64,000 nucleotides of DNA from Paenibacillus harenae DSM 16969 (GCF_000422465.1 NZ_KE383844.1:309070-373069), one strand, 5' to 3'. Counted from the first letter of the stretch, positions 17,978-26,578 are shown. The notes: generated from the letters alone by a model not told the origin. Made by a program: numbers and translations.

Positions 17978-18012
17978 ACATGAACGTTACATGAACGATA
18001 TTGACATGAATT
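17978..18012. promoter_or_regulatory. ACATGAACG direct repeats, candidate OmpR-type binding site
   Basis: ACATGAACG occurs at 17978 and 17989 (11 bp apart), and ACATGAATT at 18004. OmpR-family regulators bind direct repeats at 10-11 bp spacing. The repeats lie between the regulator (minus strand) and trxB (plus strand), next to a TTGACA at 18001, so either or both genes could be controlled. Confidence 0.55.
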
Positions 18013-18078
18013 GCAGTTTATAATAATTTTAAAGTAGTACTTATTATTTTACACAGGTTCCGAATGGAGGAAATAGAT

Positions 18079-19023
18079 ATGGTATACAAAACAATAATTA
18101 TCGGCACCGGTCCCGCGGGACTGACATCGGCTATTTACTTGGCGCGCGCCAACATGGAGCCGCTCGTTATCGAGGGCTGGCAGCCGGGCGGCCAATTGAC
18201 GACGACGACGGAAGTGGAAAATTTCCCGGGCTTCCCCGACGGCATCCTCGGCAGCGAGCTCATGTCCAATATGCGCAAGCAGGCGCAGCGTTTCGGCGCG
18301 ACGTTCAAGACCGGCTCCGTGAAGAGCGTTGATTTCAGCAAACGGCCGTATACGCTTGACGTCGAAGGGCTTGGCGAGCTTCAAGCGGATTCGATCATTA
18401 TCTCAACCGGCGCGTCTGCCAAGTATCTCGGCATTCCGGGCGAGCAGGAAAATATCGGCCGCGGCGTGAGCACCTGCGCAACCTGCGACGGCTTCTTCTT
18501 CCGAGGCAAAAAAATTATCGTCGTCGGCGGCGGCGACTCCGCGATGGAGGAAGCGGTATTCCTTACCCGCTTCGCTTCCGAGGTTCGTCTCGTTCATCGC
18601 CGCGAGGAGCTGCGCGCTTCGAAGATCATGCAGGATCGCGCCCGCCAGAACGACAAAATCGTCTGGAGCCTGAACCGCACGCCGCTCGAAGTAGCCGCTG
18701 CCAGCATGGGCCTACAAGGGTTGAAGGTGCGCAATAATGAAACGGGTGAAGAAGAGCTTCTCGAGACCGACGGCTTGTTCATCACGATCGGCCACACGCC
18801 GAACACCGGCTTCCTTGGCGGCCAAATCGACACCGACGAACAGGGCTACATCATCGTGAAGCCCGGTACGACCGAGACGAATATTCCAGGCGTGTTCGCC
18901 TGCGGCGACGTTCAGGACCGTCAATACCGTCAGGCGATTACGGCAGCAGGCAGCGGCTGCATGGCGGCGTTGGACTGCGAGCGTTACTTGGAAGCTCAGG
19001 TTCATGAGGCGGTACACGTTTAA
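18079..19023 (+). CDS. trxB: Thioredoxin-disulfide reductase
   Basis: This cytoplasmic FAD enzyme moves electrons from NADPH to thioredoxin. The FAD motif GTGPAG is near the N-terminus, the redox-active disulfide is Cys133-Cys136 (CATC), the NADPH motif is GGGDSA, and GVFACGDV closes the FAD site. The start at 18079 is preceded by GGAGG at the right distance; the earlier in-frame ATG at 18064 overlaps that site. About 314 residues is standard. Confidence 0.96.
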   Translation: MVYKTIIIGTGPAGLTSAIYLARANMEPLVIEGWQPGGQLTTTTEVENFPGFPDGILGSELMSNMRKQAQRFGATFKTGSVKSVDFSKRPYTLDVEGLGELQADSIIISTGASAKYLGIPGEQENIGRGVSTCATCDGFFFRGKKIIVVGGGDSAMEEAVFLTRFASEVRLVHRREELRASKIMQDRARQNDKIVWSLNRTPLEVAAASMGLQGLKVRNNETGEEELLETDGLFITIGHTPNTGFLGGQIDTDEQGYIIVKPGTTETNIPGVFACGDVQDRQYRQAITAAGSGCMAALDCERYLEAQVHEAVHV

Positions 19024-19074
19024 AATTTTTTTAACAAAATGGCACTAGTACAAAATGTGCAAATTATGTATAAT

Positions 19075-19222
19075 CATTTTGTTGAGAGATACAATAGAAA
19101 GGCAATGCTACCGCAACCATATGTTCTCCTTGTGCTTCGCGTGAGCGTCGCCTGAACATTTTCAATGGGAAAGGTACAACCTCGGCTTTATTAAGCAGAG
19201 GTTGTACCTTTTTCGTGTTTTA
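19075..19222 (+). ncRNA. Candidate structured leader or small RNA before the neopullulanase gene
   Basis: A -10 like TATAAT (19069-19074) is followed by about 95 bases without a reading frame that can fold (ATGTTC near 19122 with GAACAT near 19153), then by a perfect terminator. The amylase gene starts 50 bases later. It may be an attenuator for that gene or an independent small RNA. I could not match it to a known family. Confidence 0.4.
19172..19214 (+). terminator. Intrinsic terminator upstream of neopullulanase
   Basis: GGTACAACCTC pairs with GAGGTTGTACC and is followed by TTTTT. It lies about 155 bases after trxB, so it either ends trxB/candidate-RNA transcripts or attenuates the next gene. 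Confidence 0.85.
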
Positions 19223-19265
19223 CGATACAAATTGGCAGAATAAATCCTGAAGGAGCGATGAACGA

Positions 19266-21182
19266 ATGTTATTAGAAGCGATTTATCACAGACCGAAGCA
19301 GAACTGGGCGTATGCCTACGACGGCAAGACGCTGCACATCCGCCTGCGCACGGCCAAAGGAGACGCGGACACGGCGGAAGCCGTTGTCGGCGACAAATAC
19401 GCTTGGACGCAAACGGTCACAACCGTCGCCATGCGCCTTCTCGCATCCGATGCCCTGTTCGACTATTGGGAGACGGCCGTAATCCCGCCCTTCCGCCGGC
19501 TGCGTTACGCGTTCCGCTTAACAAGCGGAGAAGAGACCGTTCATGTCACGGAGCAAGGCTTCGTTCCGACGCTGCCGGATAATCCGAATACGTTCTTCGA
19601 CTTTCCTTATATGAACCCTGTCGATGTGTTCGAGCCGCCGGCCTGGGTGAAGGACGCCGTCTTCTATCAAATCTTCCCCGAGCGGTTCGCGAACGGCGAT
19701 CCGTCGCTTGATCCCGGGAATGTGCTGCCTTGGGGCGGCGAGCCTACGCCTCAGAACTTTTTTGGCGGAGACCTGCAGGGGGTTCTCGACCGTCTCGACC
19801 ATCTCGCTTCGCTCGGCATTAACGCGGTTTATTTCACGCCGATCTTCGAAGCGACGACGAACCATAAGTACGATACGCAGGATTATATGAAGGTGGACCC
19901 GCATTTCGGCACGAACGAGAAGCTGAAGGAGCTGGTGGACGCTTGCCACGCCCGCGGAATACGCGTCTTGCTGGATGCGGTATTCAACCATTCCGGCAAA
20001 ACCTTCCCTCCTTTCGTCGATGCGCAGAAGAACGGGCAGCAATCGAAGTATGCGGACTGGTTCCATGTCCGGGAATGGCCGCTTCAGGTCATGGACGGCG
20101 TTCCGACCTACGAAACGTTCGCGTTCGAGCCGTTAATGCCGAAGCTGAACACGGAGCATCCGGAGGTCAAGCAGTATCTTCTCGAGGTCGCGCGTTACTG
20201 GATAGAAGAGATCGGGATCGACGGCTGGCGGCTTGACGTCGCGAACGAGGTCGATCACCAGTTCTGGCGCGAGTTCCGCCGGACGGTGAAGGCCGTTAAT
20301 CCGGAGGCGTATATCCTGGGCGAAATTTGGCATGATTCGATGATGTGGCTGCAGGGCGACCAGTTCGACGCGGTCATGAACTATCCGTTCACGAACGCGG
20401 TGCTTGATTTCTTCGCCTATCGGAAAATCGATGCGCGTTCCTTCGCCGATGCGATCGGCGCCCAGCTCGCCGCCTACCCGCAGCAGGTGACGGAGTCCGC
20501 GTTTAACTTGCTGGACAGCCACGATACGCCGCGCCTGCTTACGATCTGCGGCGACAATACCGAAACGATGAAGCTGTCCGCGTTGTTCCAGCTCACCTAT
20601 CCGGGAACGCCGTGCATTTATTACGGCGATGAGGTTGGAATGGGCGGCGGCGGCGATCCGGACTGCCGCAAATGCATGGTGTGGGATCCGGCGGAGCAGA
20701 ATACGGAGCTGCTGCAGTTCTACAAAGCAGCTATCGGGCTTCGCCACAGCTTCCGCGCGCTCCGCAGCGCGGATATCCGCTTCGTGCACGTCGGCGGCGC
20801 AGACGGCACGCTCGCGTATGAGCGCCGCGACGGCGATCAGCGGCTGCTCATTGCGCTGAACGCGCGAAGCGAAGCGGCTGAGCTTCGCTTCGCCGTAGAG
20901 GCTGCCGCAGCAGACGCCGCGCCGCATGCGGTCGGCTTCACCGGCTTCGCGGAGGCGGCCGGTGGCGCCGTGTCCGCAGCCGATGACCCGGCTGCGGCAG
21001 CTGTACCGGCTGCTGCTGCGCCAGCTGCAGCCGCTGCTCGTGGAGGCGGCGCGTCAACCTGGACGCCGCTGCTCTCAAGCAGCAGTGACGGCGGCGCGTC
21101 ACTGGCGACCGATGCTGCCGGCCGGCTGCAGCTTACCCTGCCGGCATACGGCTATCTCGTTTTGCGGCAGGTACACGCATAA
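19266..21182 (+). CDS. Neopullulanase/cyclomaltodextrinase-type glycosidase (GH13)
   Basis: This 638-residue enzyme has an N-terminal beta domain (about 1-120) typical of GH13_20 enzymes, and no signal peptide, so it acts in the cytoplasm on imported maltodextrins, cyclodextrins or pullulan fragments. Catalytic residues are present: nucleophile Asp324 (GWRLDVANE), acid Glu353 (LGEIWHD) and Asp420 (SHDTPR). The C-terminal beta domain carries an Ala-rich, low-complexity insertion (about residues 542-600, including PAAAAPAAAAARGGG) not expected in the family. It is not part of the maltodextrin cluster at 36-45 kb but would complement it. Confidence 0.9.
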   Translation: MLLEAIYHRPKQNWAYAYDGKTLHIRLRTAKGDADTAEAVVGDKYAWTQTVTTVAMRLLASDALFDYWETAVIPPFRRLRYAFRLTSGEETVHVTEQGFVPTLPDNPNTFFDFPYMNPVDVFEPPAWVKDAVFYQIFPERFANGDPSLDPGNVLPWGGEPTPQNFFGGDLQGVLDRLDHLASLGINAVYFTPIFEATTNHKYDTQDYMKVDPHFGTNEKLKELVDACHARGIRVLLDAVFNHSGKTFPPFVDAQKNGQQSKYADWFHVREWPLQVMDGVPTYETFAFEPLMPKLNTEHPEVKQYLLEVARYWIEEIGIDGWRLDVANEVDHQFWREFRRTVKAVNPEAYILGEIWHDSMMWLQGDQFDAVMNYPFTNAVLDFFAYRKIDARSFADAIGAQLAAYPQQVTESAFNLLDSHDTPRLLTICGDNTETMKLSALFQLTYPGTPCIYYGDEVGMGGGGDPDCRKCMVWDPAEQNTELLQFYKAAIGLRHSFRALRSADIRFVHVGGADGTLAYERRDGDQRLLIALNARSEAAELRFAVEAAAADAAPHAVGFTGFAEAAGGAVSAADDPAAAAVPAAAAPAAAAARGGGASTWTPLLSSSSDGGASLATDAAGRLQLTLPAYGYLVLRQVHA

Positions 21183-21402
21183 ACTATGCTTTATGGCAGC
21201 CCCGCTCCCTCGGTGGCTGCCTTCTTTTTTCAAAAAAACCGTCTCATACTCAAAAGAACCAAGTACCTGCCAATGCTAATATCCCCGCCTTATTTTGTCC
21301 ACATCTCCTGTGTCGGAATATTGAACGCCGGTACGGCTCCGCCGCATGTCGGTTATACTAATAACGACGAAACTTAATTCATGAGCTAAAGAGGGAATCG
21401 AT

Positions 21403-22488
21403 TTGCATACGGCACAGAAGCTCTTTCACGAAGCTGAACAATTTATAGCCGCCTGCTATGCGGAATTAGACAAAGCGGACCATATTGATGCAAGGCTGCG
21501 CCAAATTCAAGCCGATATCGAGAAGACCGGCTATTATGAGCACACCTGCGAGGAGCTGTCCCATGGGGCAAAAATGGCGTGGAGAAACAGCAACCGCTGC
21601 ATCGGACGCTTGTTCTGGCAGACGCTTGAGGTCATAGACGCCCGGCAGCTGGAGCTCGAGGACGATATTTGCGGCGCGCTGTTTCATCATATGAAAGCCG
21701 CGACCAACAACGGATTAATCAAACCGACGATAACGGTATTCAATCCGGGAATAAGGCAGGAACAACAGGTCCGGATTTGGAATCATCAGCTTATCCGATA
21801 TGCGGGTTACGAGCGTGAGGATGGGATTCTAGGCGACCCGGCGTCCGTAGCTTTTACAAAAGCTTGCATAGAGCTGGGCTGGGAAGGCTCCGGTACCCCG
21901 TTCGACGTGCTGCCGCTGGTCATTCAGACAGGAACGAAGCCGCCGAAACGGTACGACATCCCGAAGGAGCTCGTGCTGGAGGTTCCGCTCTCGCATCCGG
22001 AATATCCGGCCTTTGGAGACCTGCAGCTGAAATGGTACGCGGTACCTATGATTGCGGATATGCGGCTGGAAATCGGGGGCATCGCGTACACGGCCGCTCC
22101 TTTTAACGGATGGTACATGGGAACGGAGATCGGCGCGCGCAATCTGGCGGATTCGAACCGTTATGATATGCTGCCAAGAACAGCCTCTCTTCTCGGGCTG
22201 GACACAAGCAGAAGCAGTACGCTGTGGAAAGACAGAGCGCTTATCGAGCTGAACATCGCCGTCCTTCATTCGTTTAAAACCGCAGGCGTCAGCATTGTCG
22301 ATCATCATTCGGCGGCTGCGCAATTTCAACGATTCGAAGAGAAGGAGCGCATGAGCGGACGCCGAGTCACCGGTGAATGGTCATGGCTTATTCCGCCGGT
22401 CTCCCCTGCCTCCACTCATCTATTCCATAAGTCCTTTGACAACAGCCGCGTACTGCCGAATTTCTTTTATCAGGAGCTTCCTTATTAG
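21403..22488 (+). CDS. nos: Bacterial nitric oxide synthase, oxygenase domain only
   Basis: The 361-residue protein is the heme oxygenase domain without a reductase, as in Bacillus. It oxidises arginine to citrulline and NO using a borrowed flavoprotein. The heme ligand is Cys66 in WRNSNRCIGR, and the substrate-binding Glu is in GWYMGTEIGARNL. The start is TTG, with AGAGGGA upstream. It stands alone. In Bacillus, NO protects against oxidants and antibiotics; here that role is inferred. Confidence 0.95.
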   Translation: MHTAQKLFHEAEQFIAACYAELDKADHIDARLRQIQADIEKTGYYEHTCEELSHGAKMAWRNSNRCIGRLFWQTLEVIDARQLELEDDICGALFHHMKAATNNGLIKPTITVFNPGIRQEQQVRIWNHQLIRYAGYEREDGILGDPASVAFTKACIELGWEGSGTPFDVLPLVIQTGTKPPKRYDIPKELVLEVPLSHPEYPAFGDLQLKWYAVPMIADMRLEIGGIAYTAAPFNGWYMGTEIGARNLADSNRYDMLPRTASLLGLDTSRSSTLWKDRALIELNIAVLHSFKTAGVSIVDHHSAAAQFQRFEEKERMSGRRVTGEWSWLIPPVSPASTHLFHKSFDNSRVLPNFFYQELPY

Positions 22489-22592
22489 GGACTGTACAAG
22501 TGTAAACCGCTTTGACTTCTGGCGTTCCGTTAGCAGCCGCTTCATGCAGCCCGGTTCAGTGCCTTCTTAAGCGTGATGCCGGACCCGAATCC

Positions 22593-23822
22593 CTATGCCC
22601 AGTTCCCCGCCCGAAAGACGGGTTCGACCGTTCCGTCCGGCAGTTCGCCGTCAATGTCCAGCTCGGCCGAGCCGATCATGAAATCGACGTGGGTCAGGCT
22701 GACATTGGCGCCGCGGGCCAGCAGCTCGTCCGGCCCCATCTTGGTCCCGCCCTCCAGATTGGAGGGGTACGCGCTGCCGAGCGCAAGATGGCAGGAGGCA
22801 TTCTCGTCGATGCCGGTGTTGTAGAAAATCCGGTTCATGCGCGAGATGGGCGAATCATACGGCACCAGCGCCACTTCGCCGAGATAAGCTGCGCCTTCGT
22901 CCGTCTCCAGCAGCGTTGTCAGATGCTCCCGTCCCGATTCCGCGTCATATTCGGTTACCTTGCCGTCTTTAAACGTAAGTTTGATGCCGTCGACGAGCCG
23001 TCCGTTCAGGTTAAGCGGCAGCGTGCTCGACACCGTTCCGTTCACCCCGGTGCGGCGGGGCATCGAATACACCTCTTCCGTCGGCATGTTGGCGACAAAA
23101 TAGACGCCTCTTTCGTTCTCTCCGCCGCCGCCGCGCCACAGATGGCCTTCCGGCAGCTCCACGCGCAGATCGGTGCCCGGCGCCCGGTAATGCAGGCTGC
23201 GGTATCGCTTGGCGTTCATCCGGTCCTGCGCCGCTTTCAGATGGGCGATATGCTCGCGCCATGCCTGCACCGGATCTTCGCTGTACACCCGGTTCATGCG
23301 GAACACAGCCTCCCACATCGCATCCACGCGGCGCTCCTGCGCCAGATCGGCGAATACCTTGTCCGCCCACGCCCGCGTCGGCGCTTTGATCAGCGACCAG
23401 CTGATCCGGTTGTTACGGGTATAAGCCTGATAATTTTTGCGGGCGACGGCAGCCGCCTTCACCGCGGTCGCGACTTTCGTTGAATCGATGCCATTGAACA
23501 ATTCAGGATCCGGCACTTTAATATGCAGAATCGCGCCTCCCTCTTCGGCCATCCTCTCCAGCGCGTCGGCCTGCCACTGCGGGTAATAGCCGAAGGAGTC
23601 TTCCGGCGCCTTCTCGTAACGGATGCGGGTAATCGCTTCATCCTCCCAATCGACCTGTACCAGCTTGGCGCCCGCTTCGTACGCCTTGGCCACGACGAGT
23701 CGGGTAAATTCCGCCGATTCCAGCGGTGACTGCACGATCAGCACTTGTCCATGCTGGACGTTGACGCCGACTTTTACAACCAGATTCGCATATTTCTCCA
23801 GCATTTTCTTAAATGAGTCCAT
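22593..23822 (-). CDS. M29-family aminopeptidase
   Basis: This cytoplasmic metallo-aminopeptidase resembles AmpS/PepS/aminopeptidase T. The family start MDSFKKMLEKYANLVV is used at 23822; the ATG six codons upstream overlaps the GGAGG site. Conserved phrases include ELPEGHLWRGGGG, the metal-site region FVANMPTEEVYSMP, and the C-terminal HVDFMIGS. About 409 residues is normal. It is transcribed alone; its role is peptide turnover. Confidence 0.9.
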   Translation of the reverse strand: MDSFKKMLEKYANLVVKVGVNVQHGQVLIVQSPLESAEFTRLVVAKAYEAGAKLVQVDWEDEAITRIRYEKAPEDSFGYYPQWQADALERMAEEGGAILHIKVPDPELFNGIDSTKVATAVKAAAVARKNYQAYTRNNRISWSLIKAPTRAWADKVFADLAQERRVDAMWEAVFRMNRVYSEDPVQAWREHIAHLKAAQDRMNAKRYRSLHYRAPGTDLRVELPEGHLWRGGGGENERGVYFVANMPTEEVYSMPRRTGVNGTVSSTLPLNLNGRLVDGIKLTFKDGKVTEYDAESGREHLTTLLETDEGAAYLGEVALVPYDSPISRMNRIFYNTGIDENASCHLALGSAYPSNLEGGTKMGPDELLARGANVSLTHVDFMIGSAELDIDGELPDGTVEPVFRAGNWA

Positions 23823-24052
23823 GTTCTTATTCGCCTCCATAGGGTTAGACTGTACCGTACCAGTTTACCACTGAACTTCGTATTCCTAAAATAAAGGGAA
23901 GCTCCGCTTGCCTGGATCACAGGCTCCTGTGACCTTTTATCAAGCAGAGGCCCTGTCTGCGTTCTAGGGATGCCACCGGCTGCTCCGTATTTGCTGAAGC
24001 AACGCATGAAGCAAACGCATCGAAGATTTTCTTTTCAGGGAGTATTATTTTT

Positions 24053-24237
24053 CTAATGGTTGCCATTACCGTTAATTCGCCGATTTTAGCCTCTTTCATG
24101 ATTTAACGGTTGTCATAGATCCTATTTCCTTGTTTTCTAATGAGTTCGGATAATAATAGTACAGATAGCGGCGATTATAACCGTTAGGTTTTCAAGAACG
24201 GCTTTTTGGGGCGAATAGCGATTATGGCAACCGTTAG
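24053..24237. repeat. Four-module palindrome element, CTAACGG family
   Basis: Four 23-bp imperfect palindromes start at 24053, 24103, 24165 and 24215 (offsets 50, 62, 50). The first two begin CTAATGG or TTAACGG; the last two end CCGTTAG, so the element is an inverted arrangement overall. The core is close to CTAACGG-N9-CCGCTAT. It has no ORF. The rest of the 23823-24576 gap shows only a terminator near its end. Confidence 0.7.
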
Positions 24238-24444
24238 ACCATTAGAGCTCGTTGCTCAGCCGATATGTACGGTCTCGTTGCTATCTGTTCGAAGAATGAT
24301 TGAACCGGAGAGCGCGTTTAAGCAAATGAAGAACAACCGAGGATTCCGGCGATTTCTGCTTCGAGGCCTAACCGAAGGTAAGCCTAGAGGTCGGGTGGCT
24401 TTCGCTCGCCCCCAATTTGCTCAAGAAGGCGGCAATCGACCAAA

Positions 24445-24499
24445 AACCAGAAATGGCGGTACAGGGCTGACCTCCCTGATACCGCCATTCCTTATTTTT
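24445..24499. terminator. Terminator of the ArsR-SRPBCC operon
   Basis: AATGGCGGTA and CAGGG pair with CCCTG and TACCGCCATT. T-rich tracts flank both sides. Confidence 0.8.
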
Positions 24500-24576
24500 G
24501 ACGTTCTTCATCAAGCGAGCTGTCTTGTTAAGTGAGCAGACCTGCTTTGAACTTTTGAGACAGCCCCTTTTTCTGA

Positions 24577-25086
24577 TTATTTCCGAACTTGCAAATACTC
24601 TTCTAGACGATCCCAAGTTTCCGTAATCCCCTGCTCCATTCCCATATCGATAACGGATTTTAGAGCTTCGGCGGAAACGTACACGGCGCGGTTAACAATC
24701 TTCGTCTTACCAGCCTCCTCGATGAAGGACAGCGTACATTCCGTGGAAGGCATGGCGTCCGATTCTATTCCCTCGGCATCCGAGAAATAATCGACGTAAA
24801 CGATCTTATCGGGCTCATCGATTTCCCGATAAACCGACTTGCCCCAAGATTCCATCCCAAAGAAGTCTCCCTGATTTTTATCCATACATTTCATGCAGTA
24901 GTGCCAGGAGCCGCCCGGACGGAAATCCATGTTGGATACAGTAGTCTCCCAGCCGCGCGGACCCCACCATTGCTTCAAATGCTCGCCATCGGAGAAAACC
25001 TTGAATACGAGCTCCTTCGGCGCATCGAATACACGCTCCAACGTAAGGACATTTCCGTCTACCTTCGAAATCATTTTGTTCGTCAT
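24577..25086 (-). CDS. SRPBCC (AHSA1-like) protein
   Basis: A START/Bet-v-1 fold of about 169 residues, with the typical FDAPKELVFKVFSDGEHLKQWWGPRGW start and the late phrase GMEQGITETWDRLEEYL. The fold binds small hydrophobic ligands; the ligand is unknown. The start at 25086 has AGGAGG eight bases upstream. It follows an ArsR gene by 63 bp, a very common pairing in Firmicutes and actinobacteria. Confidence 0.88.
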   Translation of the reverse strand: MTNKMISKVDGNVLTLERVFDAPKELVFKVFSDGEHLKQWWGPRGWETTVSNMDFRPGGSWHYCMKCMDKNQGDFFGMESWGKSVYREIDEPDKIVYVDYFSDAEGIESDAMPSTECTLSFIEEAGKTKIVNRAVYVSAEALKSVIDMGMEQGITETWDRLEEYLQVRK

Positions 25087-25149
25087 AATAAAATTCCTCC
25101 TAATAATGGTTTTATGATGTTTTTTCTTTAACCATCTCACTCATCGATG

Positions 25150-25479
25150 TTAATCCCGTTCATTATCTTGCCGTCTCAAATTTTGCAGGTATTTCTCCAA
25201 GTTATCGAACCGTTCGTTCCAAATGTGGCGGAAGGTATCGAGCCATCCGTCCAGCGCCTGGAGCGGCTCAAGCCGAAGCTTGTAATGGCGCCGATTGGCG
25301 TCTGCATGCACCTCGACCAGCCCTGCTTCGAGCAGCGCCTTCAGATGCTTGGATGCCTGCGGCTGGCGGAGCTTCAGCCGGTCGGCGATTTCTCCGACGG
25401 TGAGCGGTCCATCCAACAGAAGCTCCACGATCCGCAAGCGGTTTGGCTCGGCCAGCGCGCTAAACGTCGCGGCGTCCAT
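25150..25479 (-). CDS. ArsR-family repressor
   Basis: A winged-helix regulator of about 109 residues, with LAEPNRLRIVELLLDGPLTV and the recognition helix region RQPQASKHLKALLEAGLV. No cysteine pair is present in the alpha-3 region, so a metal sensor of the ArsR/CadC kind is unlikely. It leads the operon with the SRPBCC gene and probably represses it. The ATG at 25479 is preferred over a TTG at 25488, which is too close to AAAGGA. Confidence 0.88.
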   Translation of the reverse strand: MDAATFSALAEPNRLRIVELLLDGPLTVGEIADRLKLRQPQASKHLKALLEAGLVEVHADANRRHYKLRLEPLQALDGWLDTFRHIWNERFDNLEKYLQNLRRQDNERD

Positions 25480-25552
25480 CGCTTGCAAGTTCCTTTAACA
25501 ATTCCGATTCTTCATGGAATACGGCGCAGGCATTTGTTTCAGAATAACTCAT
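25460..25552 (-). CDS. Possible 30-residue leader peptide overlapping arsR start
   Basis: An ATG with AGGTGATC six bases upstream opens a 30-codon frame (MSYSETNACAVFHEESELLK...) whose end overlaps the first codons of the ArsR gene in another frame. It lies directly behind the promoter. It could couple translation to the repressor gene or be a small protein. Nothing comparable is known to me. Confidence 0.35.
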   Translation of the reverse strand: MSYSETNACAVFHEESELLKELASDGRRDV

Positions 25553-25596
25553 TTCGGATCACCTCGTTTCGTTTGTTGTACCGTACCCTTGTTTGT

Positions 25597-25636
25597 AATA
25601 TACCATTCAAGGAATATTCCTGTCAATGAATATTTA
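25597..25636 (-). promoter_or_regulatory. Promoter and likely ArsR operator
   Basis: TTGACA (25626-25621) and TATATT (25602-25597) are 18 bp apart. The region holds ATATTC-N8-GAATAT and a GGAATATTCC palindrome between the -35 and -10 elements, a usual place for autoregulation. Confidence 0.65.
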
Positions 25637-25678
25637 AAACTTTTTTCCGCCATCGTCTATTTAACCGTTTCATGCCTC

Positions 25679-25863
25679 TGAGCAGGAAAAACTCCCGCTA
25701 AATTTGCCCTTGCCGGCACTTTCAATCAATTAAAGGGAATACCTGGCGTTAATGAAGGCGATGATCGCCTCTCTCCACCAAACAGCGCAAATTACCGGGA
25801 GAAATTCCAGCTAGTACGTTTGCATGCCGAAAAGGCCAGTTTAGCGGGAGCTTTTCCCTCTAG
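25679..25863. repeat. Four-module palindrome element, TAGCGGGA family, copy 1
   Basis: Four 23-bp modules start at 25679, 25730, 25792 and 25841 (offsets 51, 62, 49). The clearest is TTAGCGGGA-N5-TTCCCTCTAG at 25841. The same family recurs at 35698-35884. The remaining part of the 25553-25965 gap holds the promoter above and nothing else evident. Confidence 0.7.
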
Positions 25864-25965
25864 CCGCTACTCATCTATGTAGTAAAGGGCAGAGAATTTC
25901 CGCCCCTCCTTATCAAACCGTACCGTGAGGTAACCAGATAGGGAACCAAATCATCGTAAACATGA

Positions 25966-26394
25966 TTAACCAACAACGTTCGATATAACCTCGATATTGC
26001 CGTGAGTTGCCTTAGCATAAGGGCAAACCTTATGAGCTTCCGCGACGACTTCCTCGGCCACGCTGGTTTCTACGCCTTTAATCGCGATGTCCATCGTAAT
26101 TGCCAGTACATAACCGTCGTTGGCATCCTTGCCGAGTGTAACATGAGAAGCAATCGTCGTACCTTCTGCTTTAATTTTTTTGAGTCTAAGAACGGTGCCG
26201 ATCGCGCCTTCAAAACATGCGGCGAATCCTGCGGCGAACAATTGCTCCGGATTTGTTCCGGCTCCGTTACCGCCTAATTCCTGCGGATATCTCAAATCCA
26301 CATTCAAATTGTCATCGCTTGATACCGCTTTGCCTTCTCTTCCGCCCTGAACGTTTACGGTAGCCGTATACAATTTCTTTTCCATTTTAATCAT
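25966..26394 (-). CDS. ohr: Organic hydroperoxide resistance protein (Ohr/OsmC)
   Basis: This cytoplasmic thiol peroxidase reduces organic and lipid hydroperoxides. The reactive pair is Cys60 (AACFEGA) and Cys124 (HKVCPYAKATHGN), and 142 residues is normal. AAAGGAGA lies upstream. No MarR-type OhrR is nearby; instead a TetR-type regulator lies upstream, and a palindrome like its own operators sits in the ohr leader, so control by that TetR protein is likely. Confidence 0.93.
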   Translation of the reverse strand: MIKMEKKLYTATVNVQGGREGKAVSSDDNLNVDLRYPQELGGNGAGTNPEQLFAAGFAACFEGAIGTVLRLKKIKAEGTTIASHVTLGKDANDGYVLAITMDIAIKGVETSVAEEVVAEAHKVCPYAKATHGNIEVISNVVG

Positions 26395-26498
26395 TTTCGT
26401 ATCTCTCCTTTAATTTTGGACTATTTTATTATTGAATTATTTCGTTGTTTTATACTCTAGACCGGTGACCGCAAGCTTTGCTTGCGTATTAGGTTCAA

Positions 26499-26524
26499 CA
26501 TATTTGAACGGTCGTTCAAATATG
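26499..26524. promoter_or_regulatory. TetR-type operator upstream of ohr
   Basis: A perfect 26-bp palindrome centred on TTGAACGGTCGTTCAA with CATAT/ATATG flanks. The same half-sites occur upstream of the tetR gene. Confidence 0.8.
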
Positions 26525-26526
26525 GG

Positions 26527-26578
26527 CAAAAAAAATGATCAGTCACTTTCCATCAAGATTTACAATAGTGACTGACCC
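26527..26578 (-). terminator. Terminator of the tetR gene
   Basis: GGTCAGTCACT pairs with AGTGACTGATC and is followed on the minus strand by ATTTTTTTT. Confidence 0.8.

Noticed and set aside
20133..20927. 264-codon minus-strand frame
   Set aside because: Antisense to neopullulanase, no domain visible.
22512..23483. 323-codon plus-strand frame
   Set aside because: Lies opposite the M29 aminopeptidase; Arg/Pro-rich composition typical of antisense frames.
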